A stretch of DNA of 41,537 nt from Nitrospirota bacterium (lineage in GTDB: Bacteria > Nitrospirota > Thermodesulfovibrionia > Thermodesulfovibrionales > Dissulfurispiraceae): NCBI GenBank assembly GCA_021791055.1, contig JAJYXI010000026.1:1-41537 (forward strand). Reading direction: 5' to 3'. Of the stretch, positions 14,622-23,487 are shown in pieces. The notes under the pieces are model-generated. The model ran no database searches. It was not told where the DNA came from and saw only the letters and a list, made by a program, of their open reading frames with translations. Numbering within the stretch: the first letter of the stretch is position 1; each line of letters opens with the position of its first letter. The position numbers and the translations under genes were made by a program.

Positions 14622-17228
14622 TTACATGCATCTCTTTTTGACAAAACGAATCTCCTCTTCCTTTGTATGCAGCCTTTTCATTAATTTCTCGTCAAGTATC
14701 TTCCGCAGTATCCCGGAATATGCAGGTCCTGGAGGAATGCCGAGATTCTTCAAATCGCTTCCTTTAAGGAGCGGCTTGACATTCCTCAATTCTAAAAGGA
14801 ACTGCGATATAGCCTTTTTCCTTTCATTGTCCTGTGTTAATGCCATGCCAAAGAGGATAAATTCTATATCACGGTTTATTAACAAATGATATACTTCCAC
14901 AGGATTACCGGGCTTGAGCTGCCTCAATATATCCTGTGCAGTATGCAATCCCTTCAATATCTTATCCTTTAACCTCGATGTGACAGAAAGCCTGTTAAGG
15001 GCGAACTCCCTCTCCTCTTTGTTCAGTTTATACAGAAGTGCCATGATATAAAGCATGCCCTTATCATATTTCTCATTTAAAAAAAGCAGTTCAAACCATG
15101 TGATGGTATCATGCACAGACTGCAAAAGCGATTCGAGGTCGGGAGAAAATGAGAGCTTTGGATGTATCACCTTTAAGAGTTCATAATCGCCAAGCCTCTT
15201 TAAAGCCTTAATTGGATTGGTTTCGTTAAAGGTGAGCATCAACTCGTCATAGAGCCTTGTCCCTGAGAGCTTCTCGAATATGTTCATCCTGATGGCGGAC
15301 TTTATGAGGTTTTCCGTATGTTTTGTCAATTTAAAGCCGAACCTCTCTGAAAATCTTATTGCCCTGAACGCCCTTGTGGGGTCTTCGATAAAACTGAGAT
15401 TGTGTAGCACCCTTATGACCTTGTCTTTTAAATCCCTCTGTCCTCCAAAAAAATCTATTAACAAGCCAAAGTCCTTTTTGTTCAATTTCACTGCGAGGGT
15501 ATTTATGGTGAAATCACGCCTGTAGAGGTCCTTTTTAATGGATGATACCTCCACCCTCGGCAGTGCAGCAGGGAATTCGTAATACTCTGTCCTCGCAGTT
15601 GCAACATCGAGCTTAAAGTCATCCTTTATGACCTGTGCTGTGCCGAACCTCTGATGAGTCGTTATCTTTGCGTCCATCTTTCCCCCCAGTTTTTTTGCAA
15701 ATGCAATCCCGTCACCTTCAACCACAATATCAATATCCAGATTCTCCTCTCCTCTCAACATATCCCTTACGCAGCCGCCAACAAGATACACACCGAACTT
15801 CAGCTCATCGGCAGTCTCCCCTGCCATCTTGAGGAATTCGTATAGATGTGAAGGTAGTCTCTCTTTTAATATCCCGGAAATATTCCTTCCCAGACCAAGA
15901 ACAGACTCCCCCAGCAGTTCCTTTGCAGAAACCCTGCTCTTTCTCAGGAAATCCTCATAAAGCGCCCTTAAAATATCTGTTCTTGTTATGGCGCCGATTA
16001 TCCTGTCGCCGTCAAGCACAGGAACAAACCTCTGGTTCTGCTCTATCATGGATGTCTCTACCTCGGATACGGGTGTATCAGGTGGGACGGTAATGGCATC
16101 TGTTGTTGCAAAGTCAAGGCACCTGCTCTTCCCAAAGCCGTGGAAAAGCGCCTTCTCAACGACCTCCCTTGATAAAATACCTATGTACTTATCTTTCTTA
16201 ACGACTGGAAGGACATTTACACCGTATCTTGTCATCATGTCCTCCGCTTCTTTCACCGCGCTGTTGTATTGGACAACAACAACAGGCGCTGTCATAACAT
16301 CTCTTGCAGATTTCAGAGGCCTTACATATTTTTTAAATGATTCGAGGAGTTTTTCCTCCACTATCTCAAAGGGCACATCCTTTATAGTTGCAGAGGCAGC
16401 AGTAGGATGCCCTCCTCCTCCAAAATCGGATAAGACCTGTGATACATTAAGCTCAACCACCCTGCTCCTTGCAACCATCAGAATCTTATCTGCCATTGCA
16501 ATCAAAAGCACGATGGCATCCGTATCCTCCATATCCATAATCTTATGCGCAAGATGGGCCACATCTCCAAAACCTTCTATTGTGCCTTTTCCTATCTTTA
16601 TTCTCACACCGTGTATAACCACTTCCCTCAGGGACTGCACAAGTTCATTAAGGAGTACAAATTCCTCTCTGCTCAGTTCAATCTTCAAAAAGTTTGAGAC
16701 TATATTGAGATTCGCTCCCCTCTTTAGAAGATAAGAAACTGCCATCAAATCCCTCGGTGTTGTCGATGTGTAAGTCAGAGAGCCTGTCTCTTCATATATT
16801 CCGAGACATAATATAGTAGCCTCCATAAGAGTCATCGGTATTTTCTTTTTTTGTATCATCTCTGTGAATATGGTTGACACTGCACCCACATGCTCTATGA
16901 CCTCCAGTTCACCCCTTATATCGGATTTGTTAATGGGATGGTGGTCGTAGATGTGTATCTTCACATCAGCCCTTGATAGGATCTCCTTAAATTGCCCAAT
17001 CCTGCCCGGATGCTTTGTGTCAACCAGTATGAGCCTTTTTACCTTTTCTAAATTTATGTCCTTGAGCTTTTTTATCTCAACAGGATGGAATGCATCAACA
17101 AAATCCCTAACCTTCTTTTCCAGAGAGCCGGGGAATACGATTACTGCATCAGGATATATTTTTTTCGCACCGATGGTGGATGCAAGGGCGTCAAAATCGG
17201 CGTTTATGTGAGAAGTAATAATGTCCAT
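14622..17228 (-). CDS. cca: DHH/DHHA1 - CBS pair - tRNA nucleotidyltransferase (CCA/A-adding) fusion
   Basis: An 868-aa three-part enzyme. Residues 1-300 are a DHH phosphoesterase (SHINADFDALAS at 6-17, DHH at 95-97, DHHA1 GGGGHPTAASA at 270-280). Residues 307-425 are two CBS motifs. From about 475 comes a class II nucleotidyltransferase (YLVGGCVRDML, catalytic pair D498 and D500 in NLDIDIV), then RRDFTIN and DPTRAFRAIRFSERFGF. It adds all or part of the 3' CCA to tRNAs; in Aquifex a similar fusion adds only the terminal A alongside a separate CC-adding enzyme. I choose ATG 17228 because the DHH domain starts there; the longer frame to 17348 would run to within five bases of the divergent gltB-like gene. 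Both tRNAs in this window lack encoded CCA. Confidence 0.93.
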   Translation of the reverse strand: MDIITSHINADFDALASTIGAKKIYPDAVIVFPGSLEKKVRDFVDAFHPVEIKKLKDINLEKVKRLILVDTKHPGRIGQFKEILSRADVKIHIYDHHPINKSDIRGELEVIEHVGAVSTIFTEMIQKKKIPMTLMEATILCLGIYEETGSLTYTSTTPRDLMAVSYLLKRGANLNIVSNFLKIELSREEFVLLNELVQSLREVVIHGVRIKIGKGTIEGFGDVAHLAHKIMDMEDTDAIVLLIAMADKILMVARSRVVELNVSQVLSDFGGGGHPTAASATIKDVPFEIVEEKLLESFKKYVRPLKSARDVMTAPVVVVQYNSAVKEAEDMMTRYGVNVLPVVKKDKYIGILSREVVEKALFHGFGKSRCLDFATTDAITVPPDTPVSEVETSMIEQNQRFVPVLDGDRIIGAITRTDILRALYEDFLRKSRVSAKELLGESVLGLGRNISGILKERLPSHLYEFLKMAGETADELKFGVYLVGGCVRDMLRGEENLDIDIVVEGDGIAFAKKLGGKMDAKITTHQRFGTAQVIKDDFKLDVATARTEYYEFPAALPRVEVSSIKKDLYRRDFTINTLAVKLNKKDFGLLIDFFGGQRDLKDKVIRVLHNLSFIEDPTRAFRAIRFSERFGFKLTKHTENLIKSAIRMNIFEKLSGTRLYDELMLTFNETNPIKALKRLGDYELLKVIHPKLSFSPDLESLLQSVHDTITWFELLFLNEKYDKGMLYIMALLYKLNKEEREFALNRLSVTSRLKDKILKGLHTAQDILRQLKPGNPVEVYHLLINRDIEFILFGMALTQDNERKKAISQFLLELRNVKPLLKGSDLKNLGIPPGPAYSGILRKILDEKLMKRLHTKEEEIRFVKKRCM

Positions 17229-17269
17229 AAAGTATAGAATACCAGAAAACCCGTGAAATTTTTTGTAGT

Positions 17270-17298
17270 TTGACAACCAGCCGACCAAAATTTTAAAA
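17270..17298 (+). promoter_or_regulatory. Candidate promoter of the glutamate synthase operon
   Basis: A perfect TTGACA (17270-17275) is followed after 17 bp by TTAAAA (17293-17298), a weak -10. It lies in the 125-bp divergent region between the CCA fusion gene and the amidotransferase gene, whose ribosome site AAGAGGA is at about 17338-17344. Confidence 0.35.
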
Positions 17299-17353
17299 TG
17301 AACGGAAGCCTTGAATTTAAGTAAATTTCTTTGAGATAAAGAGGACATAGACT

Positions 17354-18463
17354 ATGTGCAGACTGGCTGCAATTACTTCGAAAGATTACATCTCACCCAT
17401 GGAGACCATCCTTGCCCTCGAGACAATGAAAGAAGGACATGACGGCTCGGGCCTCGGGCTCACGCTGAAAAATCTCGGCGGAGAGTTCGAGAAGCTGAAA
17501 AAATATCCCATACTTTCGGGCATCTGTTCGAAAACAGGCAAGAAGACCCTCGATGACTTCATGAACAAACAGGGCTTCAAACTAAAACATGAGTGGAAAC
17601 CAAAGATAAAACCTGTAAAAGGAATTGTTGCCCGCGACTGCTATTTTGCAAGGGCATATGATTACCCTGCTTCTTATAAAAACAAGTCAATTCAGGAAAA
17701 GGAATCACTTTTAATGAATACCCGCCTTGCATTGAGAAGAATCGGCGAGCCTGGAGAGTCCATATTTGCGTTTTCGTTTTACCCTGATGTCATTACATTA
17801 AAAGAGGTGGGAGATCCCCTCGAGGTGGCAGAATTCTTCGGTCTCGACAGAGACGGACTAAAGGCAAAAATCGTATTAGCACAAGGCAGGCAAAACACAA
17901 ACTATGCGATATATCTCTATGCATGCCATCCGTTCTTCATTCAGGGATACTGCTCAATGACAAACGGCGAAAACACGGCATTTGTTCCAATAAGGGAATT
18001 TCTGATGAGCCGTGGGTTTTCGGGATACATCGGATACAACAGTGACAGCGAGGTATTCACACACATACTGCACTATACAGTAAGGCAACTTGGATTCCCA
18101 TTAAATTATTATAAAGATGTTATTACTCCACTCAAGCCATCGGAAATCGAACAGAGAAAAGACAGTGAGGCATTAAGGCTCATGAAACATTCATTAAGGC
18201 CGTTATGCATAGACGGACCAAACATGGTAATAGGCTTCGCCCCTGACGGCACATGCTTCATGGTTCAGGATTCAAAGAAACTGAGGCCGGGTGTTGTGGG
18301 CGGCGTAAAAGGCAAATATGCATTGATGTCAGAGGAGTGCGGCGTTGACAAGGCAGTTCCGAAAAGAGACAGGAGCAAAGACATATTCCCCATGAAATAC
18401 GACATGGTAATTGTCTCGCCCGATGCACAGGAGGTTAAGGTATGGAACCAGCTTCAGGGATAA
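17354..18463 (+). CDS. Glutamate synthase, glutamine amidotransferase (GATase type 2) subunit
   Basis: A 369-aa class II amidotransferase that supplies ammonia from glutamine. After Met removal, Cys2 is the N-terminal nucleophile (MCRLAAITS), and family landmarks include HDGSGLGL, NTRLALRR and YCSMTNGE. It corresponds to the N-terminal domain of bacterial GltB, here a separate protein. This split layout is typical of archaea and some deep-branching bacteria. It overlaps the next gene by 22 bp, so the subunits should be made in equal amounts. Confidence 0.92.
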   Translation: MCRLAAITSKDYISPMETILALETMKEGHDGSGLGLTLKNLGGEFEKLKKYPILSGICSKTGKKTLDDFMNKQGFKLKHEWKPKIKPVKGIVARDCYFARAYDYPASYKNKSIQEKESLLMNTRLALRRIGEPGESIFAFSFYPDVITLKEVGDPLEVAEFFGLDRDGLKAKIVLAQGRQNTNYAIYLYACHPFFIQGYCSMTNGENTAFVPIREFLMSRGFSGYIGYNSDSEVFTHILHYTVRQLGFPLNYYKDVITPLKPSEIEQRKDSEALRLMKHSLRPLCIDGPNMVIGFAPDGTCFMVQDSKKLRPGVVGGVKGKYALMSEECGVDKAVPKRDRSKDIFPMKYDMVIVSPDAQEVKVWNQLQG

Positions 18464-20106
18464 GATTAGACCACAATCACAAACTCTCGCTAAGGGAGTT
18501 TCCATATATCATCCGCTGGAGGGAAGACAGGTGCAAGAGGTGCGGAAAATGCACCTCAGTATGTCCTGTAAAGGCCATTGAGCCGACAGTAAAAGTCCAG
18601 AGGGTTGTGAAATCCGAAGGCCCTGTTCCAACGCCCGCAGCAGTCAGGAGCATCACCCATGTTGTTGAACAGGTTACAGACATGGAGCGTTATTGCACCG
18701 GCTGCGGCACATGCACATTGGTATGTCCAAACGAGGCGATTGAGCCTGAATTCAATCCCCAGCACAAATTCCTCCATTACAAAAACAAGGGAGGAGACGG
18801 ATACAAGAGGGGCGGAAGGAGAAACGACCCATCCATATCAACCCTCGACAGGCTGAAATTTACAAGAATATCCATGCTCACAGACCCTGCGCTGGATGCA
18901 GGAAGACACGAATTCCGTGTAAGGTCTCTAATCGGAAGGATTTTGCCTCCCGAAGAACTGCCATTAAAAATGGTAAACGGCAAATTGGTTGTTGATAAAG
19001 AGAGCAGGTTTATCCCGCCTGTCCGTGAGATATTCCCTATTATGATAGGAAGCATGTCAATCGGAGCGCTCTCTCCTCCGATGTGGGAAGGGCTTGCAAT
19101 GGGTGTGGCCTATCTCAATGAGGTAGAGGGATTGCCTGTTGTAATGGCTTCAGGCGAGGGAGGAATGCCGCCGGGGCTTTTAAGATCAAAGTATCTGAAG
19201 TATTTCATAATCCAGATCGCATCAGGTTATTTCGGATGGGATGAGATAATACATTCACTGCCACACATGGTTGAAGACCCTGCAGCTATAGAGATCAAGT
19301 ACGGTCAGGGTGCAAAGCCGGGCGACGGCGGGTTGTTGATGGCGCAGAAGGTTCTCAAGCTCATTGCAAAAATCAGAGGCGTGCCTCAGTTCGTTGACCT
19401 TGCATCGCCTCCAACACACCAGACAAAGTACTCCATAGAAGAAGCGGTTGCAAAGATGATCCAGTCCATGTCCATGGCATGGGGGTTCAGGGTGCCTGTT
19501 TATCCGAAGATCTCAGGCACTAAAACAGCACGGGCTGTATTAAACAATCTTGCGAGAAACCCATATGCAGCAGCCCTCAGCATAGACGGTGAAGACGGCG
19601 GAACAGGCGCTGCATACAATGTGTCCATGGACAAGATGGGCCATCCCATAGCTTCAAACTTGAGGGAGTGTTATCTCGACCTTGTAAGACAGGGCAAGCA
19701 GAATGAGCTTCCATTGATAGCAGCAGGAGGAATCGGAAAAAAAGGCAATCTTGCAGCAAATGCCGCAGCGCTCATAATGCTCGGCGCATCTGCAGTTGCC
19801 ATAGGCAAATACATAATGCAGGCAACAGCAGACTGTTTTGGAGACGAATACAACCGCTGCAACCTATGCAATACAGGCAAATGCCCGAGGGGCATAACAA
19901 CACAGGATCCGAAACTTTACAGAAGGCTTGACTCAGACAGGGTTGCAGAGCGTGTAGTAGAGGTCTTCAAGGCGGCAGATGTGGAATTAAGAAAGATATT
20001 CGCGCCGATGGGAAGGAGTACAGAGCTCCCCATAGGCATGTCTGACGGATTAAGCATAGATGACCAGGCAATGGCAGAGAGGTTGGGAATAAGTTATGCG
20101 TGCTAA
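18442..20106 (+). CDS. Glutamate synthase, ferredoxin-domain/FMN synthase subunit
   Basis: A 554-aa subunit that makes glutamate from 2-oxoglutarate and ammonia on FMN. The N-terminus has two 4Fe-4S motifs (C31/34/37/41 in CKRCGKCTSVCP; C85/88/91/95 in CTGCGTCTLVCP). A TIM-barrel FMN domain follows, with AIEIKYGQGAKPGDGGLL, SIDGEDGGTGAAYN, PLIAAGGIGKKG and the 3Fe-4S cluster CNLCNTGKCPRGITTQDP. It matches archaeal-type GltB central domains. The GGAGG site lies within the previous gene. Its stop is 11 bp inside the next gene. Confidence 0.95.
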   Translation: MEPASGIRLDHNHKLSLREFPYIIRWREDRCKRCGKCTSVCPVKAIEPTVKVQRVVKSEGPVPTPAAVRSITHVVEQVTDMERYCTGCGTCTLVCPNEAIEPEFNPQHKFLHYKNKGGDGYKRGGRRNDPSISTLDRLKFTRISMLTDPALDAGRHEFRVRSLIGRILPPEELPLKMVNGKLVVDKESRFIPPVREIFPIMIGSMSIGALSPPMWEGLAMGVAYLNEVEGLPVVMASGEGGMPPGLLRSKYLKYFIIQIASGYFGWDEIIHSLPHMVEDPAAIEIKYGQGAKPGDGGLLMAQKVLKLIAKIRGVPQFVDLASPPTHQTKYSIEEAVAKMIQSMSMAWGFRVPVYPKISGTKTARAVLNNLARNPYAAALSIDGEDGGTGAAYNVSMDKMGHPIASNLRECYLDLVRQGKQNELPLIAAGGIGKKGNLAANAAALIMLGASAVAIGKYIMQATADCFGDEYNRCNLCNTGKCPRGITTQDPKLYRRLDSDRVAERVVEVFKAADVELRKIFAPMGRSTELPIGMSDGLSIDDQAMAERLGISYAC

Positions 20107-22468
20107 GAAAAAGAAGGCAGAACTCAGAAAACAGGAAACAGACAATAAAGTCGTAACCATATACGGCAATGTAAAAGGCAATAGAGTTCCATCCCGCATC
20201 CTCGAAGAACAGATACAGCAAGCTGTTCAGGAAAAAGCAAGAGAGCTTCACATAATCGCAGACGGACAGCACGGCATCGGAGGACGCATCTGGCCAAGAG
20301 GCGAGACTGTAAAGATAGTTGTGGAAGGCCCTGTTGGCCAGCGCCTCGGAAGCATGGGAATGTCAGGCACAGAGATAATCGTCAAAAACAGTGTTTCTGA
20401 TGATGTGGGCTGGCTTAACTGCGGTGCACAGATAACCGTCCTCGGCGATGTAACCAACGGCGCATGGAATGCCGCTGCACAGGGAATCCTCTATGTTCAG
20501 GGAAGCGGCGGCGCTCGGTGCGACACCATGACAAAACAGAATCCGAGATTCGAGCCTCCACAGTCATGGTATTTCAGGGATGTAGGCGATTCCTTTGCAG
20601 AATTTAAGGCAGGAGGAATCGCAGTCGTCTGCGGCGTAAATCCAAGAAATCCGAAAAATATCCTCGGCTACCGTCCATGCGTAGGAATGGTTGGCGGAAC
20701 AATATATTTCAGGGGTCAGATTCAGGGTTACAGCGAAAAGGATGTAAAGCTCCTCGACTTAACTCCTCAAGACTGGGAATGGCTTAAAGCAAATATGAAA
20801 CCATTCCTTGATGCAATCGACAGGGCATCATACTATGACGAACTTACCAGTTCGGCTGATGACTGGAAGAAGCTCATGGCATATACGCCTCAGGAAAAGA
20901 GGGCAAGGAAATGGTTCAAGATGTCTGCCTCAGAATTCAGAAAAAACATGTGGGAAAAGGAGGTAGGACAGGGCGGCATATTTGCTGAATACTTAGACCA
21001 CGATCTCACATTACTTCCATATATAACAACAGGCAACGACAGAAGGAATAAACCAATATGGGCAAATGAAAAATATGCGCCACCGTGTGCTTATGCTTGC
21101 CCAACACATATACCTTCTCACAAAAGGGCTTCTTTAATCAGACAGGGCAAACTCAATGAGGCACTCGAATTGGTATTGCAATATAGTCCTCTGCCTGCAA
21201 CGGTTTGCGGAGAGATATGCCCGAACCTCTGCATGCAGGCGTGTACGAGGGCGCATCTTGATAAGCCTCTTGATATAGACAGGATGGGCAGCCTTGCACT
21301 TGATTTGCCTGCCCCAAAAAAGGCTGAGCCGACAGGACACAGGATAGCAGTCATCGGTGGAGGCCCTGCAGGAATGAGCGCAGCATGGCAGCTTGCATTG
21401 AAAGGACATACCGTTGACCTTTATGAGTCATCAGATAAGCTTGGCGGAAAGATAGAGCAGTGCATTCCAAGGGAGAGGCTCCCACACCAGATACTCGAAA
21501 AAGAGATTTCGAGGTTTAAAGAGCTTGGAATCAATGCCCATCTGAATACAAAAGTAGATAAAGGCACATTCGATGAAATATACAAAGACCACGAGGTGGT
21601 TATCCTTGCCATAGGAGCGCACCAGCCGAGGAAGATTGCATTCCCCGGCTCGGAAGATATAGTCTCTGCATATGATTTTCTCAAAGATATAAATATGGGC
21701 AAACATCCGGATCTGAAAGGCAAAAAGGTCGTTGTCATAGGCGCTGGAAATGTGGGAATGGATGTCTGCTCAGAGGCATTCAATTATGGCGCCGAATCGG
21801 TTACAGCCATCGACATCCAGAAACCTGCGGCATTCGGAGTGGAGATGGAAATTGCAAAGGCAAAGGGAACACAGATCGTATGGCCTAAACTGACCGAGAG
21901 ATACGACAAAAATGAGAGAAAGCTCTACTTCAAAGACGGCTCATCCATGGATGCAGACTTTGTGGTAATGTCCATAGGTGATGTGCCTCAGATTGATTTC
22001 CTGCCTCCGGGCATACACGCAGAAAGGGGCTGGATTACTATTAATGAAAATTACCAGACCTCTGATGTAAAGGTATATGCAATAGGAGACGCAACAGGGC
22101 TCGGACTCATAACGCACGCCATTGGTCACGGCAGGGTAGCGGCAGAGAATATCCATTATCTGATTTCCCATGCACCGCGCCATCCCGAAATAAAGCAGGT
22201 CATTCCTTACGAGAGGATCAGGACAGAATACTATGATGTCTGCCGCGGCGATTTCCCTATAGAGCAGGAGGCTAACAGGTGCATGTCATGCGCCACATGC
22301 CGCGACTGTCATATGTGCGAGGCAACATGTTACTGGGGCGCAATAAGCAGGGTCGAGCATAAAGACGGCTCATACGAATATGTCGTGGATGAAGAAAAGT
22401 GCATAGGCTGCGGCTTCTGCGCAGGCATCTGTCCATGCGGCGTCTGGGAGATGGTAGAAAACATATAA
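20096..22468 (+). CDS. Glutamate synthase GXGXG domain fused to GltD-like FAD/NAD(P)H oxidoreductase and ferredoxin
   Basis: A 790-aa fusion. Residues about 15-250 are the GltB C-terminal beta-helix (GXGXG) domain, with GILYVQGSGGARCDT and GYRPCVGMVGGTIYFRGQIQ. Residues about 320-400 are the Fe-S domain of GltD (ACPTHIPSHKRA, CGEICPNLCMQACTRAH). From about 417 comes the FAD site (VIGGGPAGMSAAWQLALKG), then the NAD(P)H site (VVVIGAGNVGMDV) and GDATGLGLITHAIGHGR. The C-terminus has two extra clusters (CMSCATCRDCHMCEATC and CIGCGFCAGICPCG). Electrons would pass from NAD(P)H or ferredoxin to the FMN subunit. Joining the beta-helix domain to the reductase in one chain is unusual relative to classic GltB/GltD. 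Confidence 0.93.
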   Translation: MRAKKKKAELRKQETDNKVVTIYGNVKGNRVPSRILEEQIQQAVQEKARELHIIADGQHGIGGRIWPRGETVKIVVEGPVGQRLGSMGMSGTEIIVKNSVSDDVGWLNCGAQITVLGDVTNGAWNAAAQGILYVQGSGGARCDTMTKQNPRFEPPQSWYFRDVGDSFAEFKAGGIAVVCGVNPRNPKNILGYRPCVGMVGGTIYFRGQIQGYSEKDVKLLDLTPQDWEWLKANMKPFLDAIDRASYYDELTSSADDWKKLMAYTPQEKRARKWFKMSASEFRKNMWEKEVGQGGIFAEYLDHDLTLLPYITTGNDRRNKPIWANEKYAPPCAYACPTHIPSHKRASLIRQGKLNEALELVLQYSPLPATVCGEICPNLCMQACTRAHLDKPLDIDRMGSLALDLPAPKKAEPTGHRIAVIGGGPAGMSAAWQLALKGHTVDLYESSDKLGGKIEQCIPRERLPHQILEKEISRFKELGINAHLNTKVDKGTFDEIYKDHEVVILAIGAHQPRKIAFPGSEDIVSAYDFLKDINMGKHPDLKGKKVVVIGAGNVGMDVCSEAFNYGAESVTAIDIQKPAAFGVEMEIAKAKGTQIVWPKLTERYDKNERKLYFKDGSSMDADFVVMSIGDVPQIDFLPPGIHAERGWITINENYQTSDVKVYAIGDATGLGLITHAIGHGRVAAENIHYLISHAPRHPEIKQVIPYERIRTEYYDVCRGDFPIEQEANRCMSCATCRDCHMCEATCYWGAISRVEHKDGSYEYVVDEEKCIGCGFCAGICPCGVWEMVENI

Positions 22469-22482
22469 CAATGAAATCCCTT

Positions 22483-22523
22483 AAAAGAGCGGTTGGCCAA
22501 AAATGCTGACCGCTCTTTTTTGT
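22483..22523 (+). terminator. Rho-independent terminator of the glutamate synthase operon
   Basis: AAAAGAGCGGT (22483-22493) pairs with ACCGCTCTTTT (22509-22519), and a T-rich tract follows. The hairpin begins 14 bp after the stop codon and ends just before the tRNA-Pro gene. Confidence 0.9.
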
Positions 22524-22543
22524 TTATGGTATTATATAGTTTT

Positions 22544-22617
22544 CGGGGCGTAGCGCAGCCTGGTAGCGCACACGGTTCGGGACCGTGGTGTCGGAGGTTC
22601 AAATCCTCTCGCCCCGA
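22544..22617 (+). tRNA. tRNA-Pro (anticodon CGG)
   Basis: A complete 74-nt cloverleaf: acceptor CGGGGCG/CGCCCCG, D-stem GCGC/GCGC, anticodon stem CACGG/CCGTG with loop TTCGGGA (anticodon CGG, reading CCG), T-arm GGAGG-TTCAAAT-CCTCT and discriminator A. CCA is not encoded (TAT follows). Confidence 0.95.
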
Positions 22618-22638
22618 TATTTATTTTTTTGAAAGCAT

Positions 22639-22908
22639 ATGCCGAACTTTATCAAAAGACTTATTGCCAGCAACAGGGAGTTTATCCTGAACGAGGTTGT
22701 AGAAGTCAAAGGACTTATGCAGCTTCTGATGAAACACCAGAATACAGGACAGAACTGGACTCGTGAGGAAAAAAAGGAAATCAAAACACATCTCAAAAAC
22801 ATATCCAGGATAGTTCCTGCCGTGATTATTTTCTTACTTCCAGGAGGCTCATTGCTTCTTCCCTTCCTCGCAGAGGTGCTTGATAGGAGAAAAGAGAGAA
22901 GGATATAA
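22639..22908 (+). CDS. Small membrane-associated protein, LETM1-like C-terminal segment
   Basis: An 89-aa protein: a charged N-terminal half (KRLIASNREFILNEVVEVKG, KKEIKTHLKNISRIVPAVII) and one hydrophobic stretch at about 58-78 (IVPAVIIFLLPGGSLLLPFL) followed by a basic tail. The phrase LPGGSLLLPFLAEVLDRRK resembles LETM1-type ion-exchanger or ribosome-binding segments, but the match is short. It follows tRNA-Pro by 21 bp and overlaps no gene, though it ends two bases before the next ATG. Likely an inner-membrane or peripheral protein; no firm function. Confidence 0.6.
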   Translation: MPNFIKRLIASNREFILNEVVEVKGLMQLLMKHQNTGQNWTREEKKEIKTHLKNISRIVPAVIIFLLPGGSLLLPFLAEVLDRRKERRI

Positions 22909-22909
22909 A

Positions 22910-23371
22910 ATGCAGCAAAAAATAATATCGGTCATAGGCGCAGGCGATGCAGATGAGACGACTTTGAAAATTGCTGAAGAGGCAGGAAAGCTCATAGCAA
23001 AGAGAAGTGCTATTTTAATCTGTGGAGGTCTCGGCGGAGTGATGGAAGCTGCTGCAAAGGGTGCAAAATCAGAAGGCGGAATAACCGTGGGAATACTGCC
23101 ACAGAGCCATAGAGAAGACGCCAATCCTTACATTGACATTCCCGTTGCTACTGGATTTGGAGAAGGAAGAAATGTTATCATAATCCGTTCAGCAGATGCC
23201 TTGATTGCTGTTGGCGGAGAATACGGAACGCTTTCAGAAATAGCCCTCGGATTGAAAACAGGCAAGCCGGTCATAGGCATAAACACATGGGACATAAAGG
23301 GCATCATAAAAGCGGACAATGCTGAAGACGCAATAAATAAGGTTTTTGAGATTTTAACTCTTAACTCATAA
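22910..23371 (+). CDS. TIGR00725/LOG-like Rossmann-fold protein
   Basis: A 153-aa protein of the lysine-decarboxylase-like/LOG superfamily (TIGR00725 branch). It shows ISVIGAGDAD, ILICGGLGGVMEAAAKGAKS, GFGEGRNVIIIRSADALIAV and GGEYGTLSEIALGLKTGKPV; the GGxGT signature is present as GGEYGT. LOG members release free bases from nucleoside monophosphates, but this branch has no proven reaction. ATG 22910, after the site GAAGGA, is preferred over an upstream start inside the previous gene. The last codons (LTLNS) and the stop at 23369-23371 lie in a 7-bp repeat array (23354-23388), so the original C-terminus may have been replaced. Confidence 0.85.
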   Translation: MQQKIISVIGAGDADETTLKIAEEAGKLIAKRSAILICGGLGGVMEAAAKGAKSEGGITVGILPQSHREDANPYIDIPVATGFGEGRNVIIIRSADALIAVGGEYGTLSEIALGLKTGKPVIGINTWDIKGIIKADNAEDAINKVFEILTLNS

Positions 23372-23388
23372 CTCTGAACTCTTAACTA
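23354..23388. repeat. Five-unit heptamer array across a gene end
   Basis: Five 7-bp units (ttaactc, ttaactc, ataactc, tgaactc, ttaacta) occupy exactly 35 bp. The array covers the last codons and stop of the TIGR00725-like gene and ends eight bases before tRNA-Arg. Confidence 0.85.
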
Positions 23389-23395
23389 TTTTATC

Positions 23396-23469
23396 GCCCC
23401 CTTAGCTCAGTAGGATAGAGCACAGGTTTCCTAAACCTGGTGCCGCAGGTTCGACTCCTGCAGGGGGCA
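23396..23469 (+). tRNA. tRNA-Arg (anticodon CCT)
   Basis: A complete 74-nt cloverleaf: acceptor GCCCCCT/AGGGGGC, D-stem GCTC/GAGC, anticodon stem CAGGT/ACCTG with loop TTCCTAA (anticodon CCT, reading AGG), T-arm GCAGG-TTCGACT-CCTGC and discriminator A. No encoded CCA. Confidence 0.95.
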
Positions 23470-23487
23470 CTTTAAATTTCAATAGAC

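Noticed and set aside
15988-16734. Plus-strand 248-codon frame opposite the CCA fusion
   Set aside because: Antisense to conserved DHH/CBS sequence and Ser/Thr-rich without motifs.
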